Origin: Tetrahymena thermophila SB210
Lineage: Eukaryota > Ciliophora > Oligohymenophorea > Hymenostomatida > Tetrahymenidae
Length of the DNA: 64,000 nucleotides
NCBI RefSeq assembly: GCF_000189635.1
Contig: NW_002476426.1
Coordinates: 186,001 to 250,000, forward strand
Reading direction: 5' to 3'
Shown: piece by piece, positions 37,036 through 50,900 of the stretch
Position numbering within the stretch: the first letter of the stretch is position 1
Layout: each line of letters starts with the position of its first letter
Notes under the pieces: generated by a model
What the model saw: the letters and a program-made list of their open reading frames with translations, nothing else
Database searches by the model: none
Told to the model about the DNA's origin: nothing
Translations under genes and position numbers: made by a program

Positions 37036-37722
37036 TCATTTTATTTTTTACAAATAAACCTTTTTCCATTCTAATTGATTTAATTTAAATCCAGATTTAC
37101 CATATTTACTAGAATATAGTTAATACCAAAATTCTTTGTTGTTAGCATAATTTTTATTAGATTAATAATTTAGAGTTAGAAAGTTTAGTAGATCTTTTTT
37201 ATTTAAAAATTTGCATACTCTTAACAATATTGTATTTACTCTCATACAAATAATAAAATGTCTTTAATTTAACAGTAAATTTTAGTTTATTTACTCTGAA
37301 TTAAGCATAAGGTATATTCTACTGTCAAATATATTTAATAAACGACTATAAATATCTAAATTAAGAAACTATTAATTTATTTTTGTATCATCTAAAGTAA
37401 TTTAGTTGCTCAAATATTTTTTGAAAAAAGAGTAAATATTTAGATTTATTTCAATAATGCTATTTGAGGGAGTTTTAGCACAGAATATTTTTATGTAATG
37501 GCTTATTTGAATTACTTTTAATAAAACTATATCTTAGATTTTTATTTTATAATAGTCTGGATTTATTTCTTCTACTGAAATATTTAAGTTAAATTAGTGT
37601 TTAGCGGCTCTCCAAACAAGATAGCAAATAGCTTCAATTTTAGTCTTAACATACTTAAGGTTGCCAAATTCAATATTGATCCTTTAATTATCTTCTTTCT
37701 AATTAACTTATTCTAAATCCAT
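37036..37722 (-). CDS. Small F-box-like protein
   Basis: An intronless minus-strand frame of 229 codons (228 aa), invisible under the standard code because it uses many TAA/TAG glutamines. The N-terminal about 160 residues are unrecognised (MDLEQVNQKEDNQRINIEF; KTKIEAICYLVWRAAKHQF). The C-terminal about 65 residues (37036-37230) fit an F-box-like pattern: LLRVCKFLNKKDLLNFLTLN, a short linker, then FWYQLYSSKYG and WKKVYLQK. F-box domains recruit SKP1 and make substrate receptors for SCF ubiquitin ligases. Here the box lies at the C-terminus, whereas it is more often N-terminal. The start ATG ends at 37722 and TGA occupies 37036-37038. The frame is secure; the F-box call is moderate. Confidence 0.65.
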
Positions 37723-38925
37723 TTTTTTTTCTATATTGGTTTTTTTATTTACTTATTTAATTCAATAAATATCTGATGAATATTCAATTATTTTTTCAAT
37801 TAATTAATAAAGTAAAAAAAAATTATTTAAAATTATAATTTGATTAAATAATTTATTAAAAATTTTAAAAGTATTTTGAATACTAAAAATAATTATAGTG
37901 TTCTAATTCATTTTTATATTAATTTAGGAATTATATCACTAAACAAAAGAAATTGTTTTAAATTAATTTTAATAAAAGCAAATTTATTCATGATTATATA
38001 CTATTTGAACAATACATATTCCTATTTAAAGTCATAATTTTAAGAAATTTTCTAAAAAGGTTATTTTAATTTTAAAAGATTGATAAAAAAAGAAATTGTT
38101 TATATTTATTATTTTTAAATACTATAAAGTTTCAAGTATTAATTATGACTACCTAGCTCGTTTTTTACTTTATTTAAGGTAATTCCAAAAAAGAAAGGAA
38201 TTTAAATACTTTAAAAATTTTCAAAGATTAATTTTATAATTAGCTTGTGATATATATATATATATATCATTGCTTTTTATATAATAAATTAATAGTTAAT
38301 TGCAGATTTAGATGTCGTCTTTTTATAGAAAATCAATGAAAAAATTTTATATTGTTTATTATATTTAAGAGAAGACAATAATTATAAAATATAATATTAA
38401 TTTATTTATTTAATTAAAAGAATGTATTTAAAAAAATTTATTTAGTATAAACAGAATAAAAATTTTATTTTTAGATAACTATGAGAATCAAATTTCGTTT
38501 TTAGCAGTCTCTCTCTGAAACTTGACACGAAAATAAACTAAAAAATTAAGAGTTGATCAAAAAAGGGAATGTAATAATTAGAAAGGGATTCAAAAAGATT
38601 TTGGCAGAATTAGATAGAATACAACTAAAAAAAAAGAAATTTAATAGGAAGTAATAAAGGAAGGGAAATATTAATTTGAAAAATAAATAAATAAAAAAAG
38701 ACAGTGAGTTTAGCTTTATTAAATTTTCAATAAAATAAATAAATTTAAAAATCTAAATAATTAATATAATTAACAAAAAGAATTCTTAGAGAATCATAAA
38801 AAGGAAAAGAATCTCTTAAGAAGTGAAGTAAAGAAAGAGTCAGACAGACATCTAATAAATAAAAAAAGAAACCAAACAACAAACAAGTTTTATCTTAGGT
38901 ATTTATTTTAGATAGCACAAAAAAA
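37723..38925. other. Divergent promoter region of the F-box-like and dynein genes
   Basis: Upstream sequence for a minus-strand and a plus-strand gene. It is AT-rich, with an (AT)n run at 38249-38268. From about 38500 onward it becomes purine-rich, which probably marks the dynein 5' UTR. No gene is seen. Confidence 0.5.
38249..38268. repeat. (TA)n microsatellite
   Basis: An uninterrupted alternating TA run flanked by G and C, forming a perfect palindrome of about 20 bp. It is a simple repeat in the dynein upstream region. Confidence 0.8.
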
Positions 38926-41900
38926 ATGGATTAGGACAAAACCTCAGCAAAAGAGGTTTCTTCTTCTGTCTAGATATCTCTTGATGAACTAGAGCCTCTT
39001 AATATGTACTTATCATCAGTATGTATTACACTTCTCAGCGTCAGCTAAGACAGCTTCCACTAGATTATTCACTCAGAATAAAATTAACAAGTTATATCAA
39101 AATTCGCATCATCATCTTCGTAAAAGATTTTAATAGTGTCAAAACTTAATCAAAATAAAAGTAATGGAAATGATGATAATGTAGCAATAGAGTTTTCAAA
39201 TGAAATAGAATCCACCAAAATGACTGCCCACTCTATAGCTTTTATCAAGCGTCACTAGTTTAGCATCTTTGAATAAGTTAGTGCCTACTCAGGAGTAATT
39301 TAAGTTATTAATTTAGGTTACTACGCTCATGACTCTTCCCCAATTTCTGTCAATCATCTTTATGTTTAAAACTGCTTCTTGCCAATATTCAATGCTTATC
39401 GCTAATAATTCGAAAATAAAGCTCCAAATAATAAGCAAGCATATTAATCACTACTCAAAAAGCTTAGTGAATTTAATTTAGCATTAATCTAATGTTAGCA
39501 AAATGTTGAAGTACCTGAAATTCAGCTTTTTTATGATCCTGTCTTAAAGGAAAGAGTACAAAAGCTCAAGGCAGAAGGAAAAAATGTTACAGTAGATGAT
39601 TTTGAAGACCTCCTTGATAAAAATGAATTTATAGATAGCTTAGCTAACTGTGTAACCAAATGGACTAAAGATATAAGAGCTATTATTAACATGGATTACG
39701 AGGTAAAAATATTTAAATTTTTAATCATAAAAGTTTAAAAGGATCTGTGAATTTTATTAATAATAATTTTTCGCTCAATTTTATTACTGTTGTTAACAGT
39801 AATTAAAAATAGCTTTTTCTATTGAATTTGAAAATGATAAATAAATTTATGCTATTGCCTAATAGATTTTTTTACTAAGTAGAAGTGCCTACATAATTAA
39901 AAAACAGATACGATAACTCAATTATTTTAAATAAATAAAAATTTTATTTTATTAAAATCTCATATTACAAACAATTAAAGAATAAAAGGAATTTATTTTT
40001 TTTAATTAAAATTTAGGTTAGCAGTGGATCTACACTTCAAGAAATCAACTATTGGCTTAGTTATGAAAGAAGTTTAAATTTAATTGACTAGCAAATAAGT
40101 TAAATTGAAACAACTATTACTATTGAGTTATTGAAAAAGAAATTTAAGCATAATGTCATAGTACCATTTGAATATGATTTAAAGTTCAAACACACACTCT
40201 AAGAGTGCACAAAATGCAATTAGTTTATGAAAGAATTCCCACTTAACGACTTACTCTCTGCAAGCAGCTTGTAAGAAATCAGAACTTCACTATCTGGAAT
40301 CTTTAATCATATGAAAAATATTAAGAGTCTTAGCTATACTCCTTAAAGAGCCTATTAGCTTCTTGAAGCCTTATCTCGTGACTTGAACTCCTAAATAGTT
40401 AAAATTTTAAGCTAATATAAGTTAATGACTATGAATTATGATCATTTCACTTAACTTATTGCTGATAGTCAGGAGATATTTAAAAAGTGGGACAAAGAAT
40501 TTAATGCTTTCAAGTAATCTTTGAAGGGACACACCTCAAACTGCTTCTTCTTACACGTTGCTTTCATTCAAACCCGTCTTGAAATTATTATGGAAATTCG
40601 TAAATTGCACTAAACTTTGAATGAAGTTATTTAGAACATTCTTAGTAAAGATCGCTCTTCAGATAAATTAGGTGATACTAATTTCCTTTCCACTACCGAA
40701 ATTAATGAAGCTTTCAGCATTTTCGATGATATTGATGTTCTTAATTCTTCTGAAGAAGGAGAATAAGCTTTAAAGTTAGCTAAGAATAAATATGAGCAAA
40801 GAATTGATTAGATTGAAATCCAAATCACTTTAAAACTTCGTGATAAACTTGGATAAGCAAAGGAAAATCCCAACGAAATGTTTAGAATTTTCAGTAAATT
40901 CAACAAACTTTTTGTCCGTCCTCATATTAGAGGTGCTATTGTTGAATATTAATCTGACTTGCTTGAAAAAGTATAAAAAAAAATTAGTTAGTTGCGTGAG
41001 AAGTTTGTTAAGAAATATGTAAATACTGAAACCTCAGTTCTCTGCAAGGTAATTATTATTTTTTTAATTATAAATTATATGTCTTTATTAAATTATTATT
41101 ATAATAAAGGTCAGAGATATTCCCAACATTGCTGGTAGTGTCATTTGGACAAACTAAATGATTAAAAAATTAAATAAATATATGGATTAAATGGCTGATG
41201 TCTTAGGTGAAAAGTGGGTTGAGCATCCATTGGGATAAAAATGTAAAGAAACTTGCGAAGCCTTCAAGAACCACTTAAATCCTTAACAATTTGTAGACAT
41301 GTGGTCTAATGAAATTTTAGATCTTAATCAAAAAAAGAGTGAAAGTGAAAAAATATTTAAAATAGTTTAGAAGCGTAAACTTGAATTAGATGTAAATTAT
41401 GATGAGCGTTAAGTTAATCTCTTTAAGGAAACTCGTATTTTGAGTTCTTAAAAGGTTCGTTTCCTATCCTCCTTGTCATACACAGCTTAATAAGCTAAGA
41501 ATATTTATCCTTTTGCAATGTCTATTTAAGAATCTATTCGTTCATATAACTAAATTTCAAACCACGTTGATGATAAAATGAAAAAGCTTGTTGCTTCTTT
41601 CCGTAGAGGTGTTCACAAATAAATTAGAAACGGTATGCAAATCAACTGGAATGGTGTTATCTATTTGAGCACATTTACTAAAAATTTAGCAGAATAAGTT
41701 TAAAAATTTGAAGAAGCTGTTAACCTTTTGAAAGATTATAGTGAATAGATTGAATCTATTTTAGCATTTTTGAAGACTTGCCATCCTTCCCATGAAACTT
41801 TCAAAGAAAAATTAGAAGAAATCCAAAAGTTGATTGATGATATTAACTTTTAAAAAGATTATTCTAACTTGCATATTTGGGTACCTGAGGTCGATGCCAA

Positions 41901-44900
41901 GATAGAAGATATTCTTGTTGAGCGTTTGGTCTAAATTATAAGGAAATTTGTTGTTGAATTCGAGACTTATCGTTTAATGGAAAAAAGAGAATTTATTGAG
42001 CAACACACAAGACATGAGCTCAAGATGAAGGATTAAGTAATTAGTATTGAACCTTCTACTGAATTTGCCCGTTACTATTGGTTCTAACAGTTCCACAAGG
42101 CTATTGGTATCATATGTTCTCTTCCAAGGTAATTTTTCAAAATATTTTTTTAAATATAAAATAATTTATTTACTTAAATATTAGACTAGAAGCCACTAGA
42201 TATTCTACTTCAATTTCAAGTAAAACAGCAGAAAATATTAAAAACTCTGATTATAGCTCTATATTGCTTAAGATTCCTAAGGACGTTTTGATTGGATCTT
42301 ACAATAGAATAGATTAAATTCTTAGAGATAATGAAAGATACGTTAATACATGGTTGAGCTATCAGTCTCTTTGGGCTATTGATTAGAAGAAAGTTTATGA
42401 ACTCTTAGGAGATGACATTAATAAGTGGTAACAACTTTTATCTGAAATAAAATAAGGAAGAAGTACATTCGATAATTCTGATACAGACATATTCTTCGGT
42501 CCTGTATAAATAGACTATCGTTTAGTTCAAGTTAAAATTAACAATAAATATGATTAATGGCATAGAGAAATTTTAGATCACTTTGGTCTAACATTTGGCG
42601 ATAAGCTAAGAGATTTCAACACTAAGATTTATAATGCACGTTTAAAATTAGAAAAGATTAGCTTTAACAATCCTTCTGTTGATGTAACTATTGCTATTAC
42701 TGAAGTAAAGGAAATGATGGAAAAATATTCTGTATGGAACAATGATATTGAAATTTTCAGAACTGGTTAAAAGCTCTTGGAAAGATAAAAGTAATCATAA
42801 ACAAATAAATTAATTTTAAAATTAAATAATTTTTTTATTAAAATATTAGATATTAATATCCAAATGATTGGCTCTGGTTAGATTAAGTTGAAGGTGAGTG
42901 GTCAAATTTTAGACAACTAGTAAATAGAAAAAATTAATAACTTGAAAAGGAAATTCCTACACTTCAAGAGAAAATCCTTTAAGATGAATAAATCTTAAAT
43001 GAAAAAATTAGAGATGTTGAAGAAAGTTGGTCCTCTAAGAAACCTTCAAGTGGTGAGTAATCTCCAATTGAGGCCTTAGATGTTTTGAATATAATTTCTG
43101 GCCAATTAGGAAGAGTAAAAGACAATTATTCAAACTGCTGCAAGGCAAAACTTCTTCTCAATCTCGAACCTGGTAATATGTAAAAATTAGAAGATCTTGA
43201 AGAAGATATTAACTCTCTCAAGGAAGTTTGGTAAGAATTAAACAAAGTCTGGTAGAACATCGAAGCATTAAATGACACTCTTATCAATGCCATATAACCT
43301 AAAAAAATTAAGGAAGCTATGGATAATGCTAATCGCCTTATGACAGAAGTTCCAAATAAAATTCGTACATACGAACCATATGAAAAAATGAGACAAAGAT
43401 TGAAAGACTATGGAAAAATGAACCGTATTATTGATAATTTAAAAACAGAAGCTATGAAGCCTCGTCATTGGTCAAACATCCTCAAAAAAATGAAAGTAAT
43501 TTTATAATTAAATGCATTAATATAATTTAAAACACATTTATTATACAGCTTAAACCTTCATTAAATGAATTAACTCTTGGTCATTTGTGGTCTAATGAAT
43601 TAGTTTTGAAGTATGAAAGAGCTATTGAAGATGTTTTAAGTGTGGCTTAAGGTGAATTTGTACTTGAGTGCATGATGAAGAATGTTAAGGAATACTGGAA
43701 TGAATTTGAATTAGATATGGTTAATTATTAAAATAAATGTAAACTTATTAAAGGCTGGGATGATCTTTTCGCTAAACTTGACGAAGATTTGGGAACTTTG
43801 GCCTCCACTAAAATGTCTCCTTATTACAAGCAATTTGAAGAAGAAATTACTCCTTGGGATGAAAAGCTTCAAAGAATAAGAATTTTGTTAGACAGCTGGA
43901 TTGACGTGCAAAGAAAATGGGTTTATTTAGAAGGTATCTTTTTCGGTGCTTCTGACATAAAGACTCAACTTTAAAATGAATATAATCGTTTTAAGGGTAT
44001 TGACAGTGAATTTACTTCTCATATGAAGAAAGTAGCCAAAAAGCCTCTTCTTTTAGATGTCATTTCCATTCCTGGATTACAAAAAACATTGGAAAGACTT
44101 GCTGATATGCTTGCTAAAATTTAAAAAGCTCTTGGTGAGTATCTTGAAACATAACGTTCAGCATTTGCTCGTTTCTATTTCATTGGTGACGAAGATCTTT
44201 TGGAAATTATCGGTAACAGTAAAGATGTTACTAATGTTCAACGTCACTTCCCTAAAATGTATGCTGGTATAACTACTCTTACTAGTGAAAAGAATGAAAA
44301 GAATGATGACATAGTCAAGGGAATGAATTCTAAAGAAGGTGAATCCGTAGCTTTTGACACTGATATCAATGTAGGTGAAGATCCTAAGATTAATGTCTGG
44401 TTAGGAAAGGTAGATGACTAAATGAGACTATCTCTTGCTTCTAATTTATAAAAATCAATGCAAAAAATAGCAGCTATCGAGCAAGGAGATGACCAATCTT
44501 TATTAGAAATTATTGCATAATAACCTGCTTAATCAGGATTACTCTCATTACAAGTAAAAATTATTTTTATAACTTTTTTCAAATTGCTAAATTATTTTCA
44601 TAGGTATTCTGGTGCAGCAGAGTAGAAAAAGCTTTCGAAACAAAAGAATTAGAAAGTGTAGTATAATATATTATCCGCTTTTTGGAAGTATTAGCCACTA
44701 ATGTAGTTAAGGATTTGAAAAAAGATTTACGTCAAAAATATGAGCAAATTATCACTGATTTTGTTCATCAGAGAGATGTAACTAGACAGTTGATTATAAA
44801 GAACGTTGATAATCACAAAGACTTTGCTTGGTAATACCATATGCGTTTCACTTGGTTCACTAAAGAGCAAGACCCATTGAAGAAACTCTTGATAAATATG

Positions 44901-47900
44901 GCTAACGCTTCATTCCATTATGGTTTTGAATATCTTGGTGTAGGAGAAAAGCTTGTTCAAACTCCATTGACTGATAAATGTTATTTAACATTAACTTAAG
45001 CTTTACACTTAAGAATGGGTGGTTCACCTTTTGGACCTGCAGGTACAGGTAAAACTGAATCAGTTAAAGCTCTTGGTTCTTAATTAGGTAGATTTGTTCT
45101 CGTTTTTAACTGTGATGAAACATTCGATTTCCATGCTATGGGACGTATCTTTGTTGGTTTGTGTTAGGTAATATTCTTTTAAAAATTGAATAAGTTAAGC
45201 AAAAAGTTAATAAATATTATAGGTAGGTGCTTGGGGTTGCTTTGATGAATTCAATAGATTAGAAGAAAGAATGCTTTCTGCATGCTCACAACAAATTCTT
45301 ATTATTCAGAGTGGTTTGAGAGAAAGAGCAACTAAAATTGAATTGATGAATAGAGACGTTAAGCTTAATCCTAAGATGGGTGTTTTCGTTACTATGAATC
45401 CTGGCTATGCTGGTCGTTCAAATCTCCCTGAAAACTTGAAATAACTTTTCAGACAAATGGCCATGGTTAAACCTGATAGAGATTTAATTGCTTAAGTTAT
45501 GCTTTATTCTTAAGGTTTTAGAACTGCTGAAAAGCTCTCTGGTAAAATTGTTTCACTCTTCGAATTATGTAATGACTAATTGTCCTCTCAACCTCACTAC
45601 GATTTTGGTCTTCGTGCCTTAAAATCTGTCTTAGTTAGCGCTGGTAATATGAAGAGAGTTGAAATAAGCAAAGTAGAAAACTTATCTAATTTCACAGATG
45701 CTTAAATTCAAGTAACTTTTTATTTTAAGATATTGCAATTATTAAATAAGCGGTTTTTTTAAAAATAAGGAATTTGAACAAAAGATTTTGCTTAGAAGTG
45801 TATGTGAAACTATTGTTCCTAAGCTAGTGTCTGATGATGTCCCTCTTCTTTCTAACTTATTATCTGGTGTCTTCCCAGGAAGCTCCATTCCCGAAATCAA
45901 GGAAGATGAGTTGCGCAAAGAAATTGAAAAAGTTTGTGCTAAGAGAAATTTACTTCCCACAGACTTGTTTATGCAAAAAATATTACAACTTTACCAAATT
46001 TAAAGATTACATCACGGTGTTATGATGGTCGGACCTTCTGGTTGTGGTAAAAGTGTTGCTTGGAGAGTCCTCCTTGAAGCTATGTACAGAGTAGAAAAGA
46101 TTAAAGGAGAATCTTATATTGTAGACCCTAAGGCCATTCATAAGGATGAATTATATGGCAAGCTTGATAATACAACTCTTGAATGGACTGATGGTGTTTT
46201 CACTGGTATTCTAAGAAAGATTACTGAAAACGTTCGTGGTGAATCCTCTAAGAGACATTGGATTATTTTTGATGGTGATGGTAAAAAATATTTTTCATTT
46301 TTCATATTTTTAAAAATTAAAACTAAAAATTATAAAATAGTTGATCCAGAATGGGCTGAAAATTTAAATTCCGTTTTAGATGATAATAAGTTGCTCACTT
46401 TACCTAATGGTGAAAGAATTAGCATTCCTCCTAATGTAAGAATTATGTTTGAAGTCGAAACTTTGAAATACGCTACACTTGCTACCGTTTCTAGATGCGG
46501 TATGGTTTGGTTCTCTGATGAAATCGTATCATACAATATGATTTTCTATAACTATGTAAACAGACTAAAGTAAGAAAACTATGATGAAATTCCTAAAGAA
46601 GAAGATGATGAAAAAGAAAAAAGGAAGGAAACTCCTGAAGCCATTACACGTAAATAGTGTGTAGAAGCTATTCAAAATCTTTTCTTAGAAGGAGAACCTA
46701 GCTTTGGTGAATAAATTGTAGAAATAGCTTTGTCTTATCCTCATGTTATGGAATTCACTCGTATTCGTGTGCTTGAAGCATCATTTGCCTTAATAAGAAA
46801 GGGTATTTCAAATGTTCTCGAATATAATGAATCTCACCCTGATTATAATCTCGACCCCGAAGTACTCAAGAAATATATGCAAAAGTGGACTCTTTTCTCT
46901 TTAATGTGGGGTATTGCAGGTTCAATGACTCTTTATTAAAGACAAAAATTCGGTGAAAATATAGCTAAATTCAGTCCTGTTGATCTACCTCCTGTATTAA
47001 TTTTTTATTTTTAAATTAATAATTTTTAAATTGAATAAAAATAATATTTAATTAGGTTGGAGCTGGATAAGAAAGTATTATTGACTTTGAAGTAAGAATT
47101 GAAGATGGTGAGTGGTACGCTTGGAAGAAGAAAGTAAATTAATTGAATGATATTTGATATATAATTAAAAATAAATAATATTTAATAGGTTCCTCAAGTA
47201 GAAGTTGATCCTATGAAAGTAACTGATGCTGATTTAATTATTACAACTGTTGATACATTAAGACACTAGGAAGTAAAAAATAATTTAAAATAAATAAATT
47301 TTTCTAATTTTTTGATTTGATTCTAGGTTTTGTGCTCCTGGTTGAGTGAACATAGACCTTTCTTGCTTTGTGGTCCTCCTGGTTCTGGTAAAACTATGAC
47401 TTTAATGAGCACTTTGAAAGCATTGACAGACTTTGAAATGATTTTCGTTAACTTCTCTAGCTCTACAACTCCTTCTCTCATTCTTAAGCAATTCGATCAC
47501 TATTGCGAATATGTAAAAACAACTTAGGGTTTGATTTTACGTCCTAAATAACCAAATAAATGGTTAGTTGTATTTTGTGATGAAATCAATTTGCCAGATA
47601 TGGATAAATATGGTACAATGACTATTATTACTTTCTTAAGAGAATTGACTGAACAAAAGGGTTTCTGGAGACCAACTGATAAATAATGGATTAGCTTAGA
47701 GCGTATTCAATTTGTAGGTGCATGTAATCCTCCTACAGATACTGGAAGAAAACCTCTTTCTGCTAGATTCCTTCGTCATACTCCTTTAATTTTAGTTGAT
47801 TTCCCTGGTCCTGAATCTCTCAAATAAATTTATGGTACCTTTAATCGTGCTATGCTCAAAAAGGTTCCTCATCTTCGTAATTTAGCTGAGCCATTAACTA

Positions 47901-50900
47901 ATGCTATGGTTGAATTCTATACTCGCTCTCAACTTCACTTTACTGCTGATATTTAACCTCACTATATATACTCTCCTCGTGAACTCACTCGTTGGAAATA
48001 TGCAATCAACGAAGCATTAGAACCATTAGAAAGTCCCGAAGATCTTGTAAGACTATGGACTCATGAAGCTATGAGACTGTTCTAAGACAGGTAATGAGTT
48101 TAAATTTATTTTTAAAACACATTAATATTATTATTTTTAATTAAAAGACTTGTTAAGGATGATGAAAAAGAGTGGTGTGAAAAGTTAGTAGACGAAGTTG
48201 CTCAAAATAATTTCCCTTCTGTCAAGCAAACTGCATTAGAAAGACCAATCCTATTCTCAAATTACATAAATAAAGATTATCGTTCAGTTGAAAGAGAAGA
48301 ATTAAGAAAGTAAAGATATTATTTTTAACATTTTGTATATAAGCTTAACATTTATACATTTAATTAAAGATACGTTGTTGCTCGTTTGAAAATATTTAAT
48401 GAAGAGTAATTGGATGTCCCAATTGTTGTATTTGATTCTGTCCTTGATCATATTTTACGTATTGATAGAGTACTCAGACAGCCTTTGGGTCATCTTTTAC
48501 TTGTAGGTGCCTCTGGTGTCGGTAAGACTACTCTCACTAGATTTGTTTCTTGGATGAATAATTTGGTTGTCTATCAAATCAAAGCAGGAAGAAAATACAA
48601 TGTCCACGATTTTGATAATGATCTTAGAGATGTTATGAAACGCGCTGGTGTTAAATAAGAAAAAATCTGCTTTATCTTTGATGAAAGTAATGTCTTAGGA
48701 CCTGCATTCTTAGAAAAAATGAACGCCTTGCTCGCCTCTGGTGAAATTCCAGGTCTCTTTGAAGGTGAAGAATATATGGCTCTTATGAGTTAATGCAGAG
48801 AAGCTTAAATGAAAGAAAATAAAATGATGGTAATTTTTTATAAATTTTTCTTAAATTGCTTACTTAGTTTTTTATAATTTTAGGATACTGATGATTAAGT
48901 TTACAGAAACTTCATAAAGAATGTCCAAAGAAATTTGCACGTAGTTTTTACTATGAATCCTGCTAATCCTGACTTCTCCAATAGAACTGCAAGCTCTCCA
49001 GCTCTTTTCAATAGATGTGTTATTGATTGGTTTGGTGACTGGTCTTAAGAAGCATTGTGGTAAGTTGGTAAAGAATTCACTTAACACGTAAATTCAGATG
49101 AAGCTTCATTCACTAAGAGCTCTGTTGCTGAAAATGTTGAAACTAGATAATTATAGCTTGTCAACACTATAGTCCACATCCATAATACTGTTGTTAGTCT
49201 TAACAGAAACCTCGCTAAGAGTGCTAAGAAATATAATTATATAACACCAAGAGATTATTTAGATTTCATTAAACACTTTATGGAATTACTCCACTCTAAG
49301 AGATCTTCTCTTGAAGACTAGCAATTGCACTTAAATAAGGGTCTTGAAAAGCTTAAAGACACAGAAGAACAAGTAGCAACCATGGAATCCACACTTAAGA
49401 AAAAGAAAACTGAATTAGAATAAAAGGAAAAAGAAGTAATTTGTTTTTTTCTTATTTTCAAATATTTATTTAAAAAATGATTTATTAATTTAAAAGGCTA
49501 ATGAGAAATTAAAATTGATGGTTTCAGAATAAAATAAAGCTGAATAAAGTAAAGATGAATCAATAAAGCTCACTGAATAAGTAGATAAATAAAAGGCAAT
49601 TATTAATGAAAGAGAATAAATTGCTCGCCAAGAATTAGCTGAAGCTGAACCTGCTCTTATCAAAGCTAAAGAAAGTGTTAATTCTATAAATAGAGCTCAG
49701 CTTGATTAAATCAGATCTTATGCTGCTCCTCCTAAATTGGTATAAATTACAATGGAAGCAGTCATCTTTGTTATTACAAACACTTATACAGCTAATCCTG
49801 CTTGGGCTGATATCAAAAAGTAGATTGCAAATAAAGATTTTATCAAAAATGTTCTTGATTTCTCAACTGATAACCTCCAACCTGCAATTAAGAATAAATT
49901 AATTTAGAATTATTTAAAGAAAGAAGAATGGAATGTTGAAAGAATTTACAACTCTTCTTAAGCAGCTGGTCCTCTTGCTCTTTGGGTAGAATCATAAATC
50001 AGATATGCTGATATTCTATTAAAGGTAGATCCTCTTAAGAAAGAAGTAGATGATCTTAAGAAACAAGGTAGCATTTTAGAAGATAAAAAGAAACAACTTG
50101 ATTAATAAGTCGAACTATTACAAGAAAAGATTTCTCAACTTAAGAGTGATTATGCTATTTTGATTGCTGATAAAGAAAATATAAAGAATGAAATGATTAA
50201 GGTAAAAGAAAAGGTCGAACGTTCTCAATAACTTTTATAAAATTTATCATCAGAAAGATTCCGTTGGGATGCCTCATCTCAAAACTTCAAGCAATAAATG
50301 GCCACAATCATTGGTGATGTCCTTTTATCTGGTGCATTCTGTAGTTATATTGGTTTCTTCGATCATTTCTACCGTCGTGTTTTAATGAAATCATTCCGCG
50401 ATTATCTTGAAAATTCTGCTTACATCCGTTTCCGCAAGGACCTTAGCTTAATTGAATTCTTGTCAAAACCTTCAGATCGTCTCAATTGGTAATCTCATCG
50501 TCTTCCTAATGATGATTTGTGTACTGAAAATGCCATTATCCTCTCTCGTTTCCATAGATATCCTCTCATCATTGATCCTGCTGGATAGGCATAAGAATTT
50601 GTACTCTCTTTCTATAAAGATAAAAAAATAGCTAGAACTTCATTTGCTGATGATGCATTTATGAAGACCCTAGAAACCTCTCTTTGTTTTGGTTGCCCTC
50701 TATTAGTTCAAGATGTAGAACGTATTGATCCCATCCTCAATTCAGTTCTGAATAAAGAAGTTTACAAGGCTGGTGGTCGTGTTTTAATTCGTGTTGGTGA
50801 TTAAGAAATTGATTTCTCATCTTCATTCTAAATGTTTATGATTACACGTGATTCTAATGCTCGTTTCACTCCTGATCTTTGCTCTCGTGTTACTTTTGTA

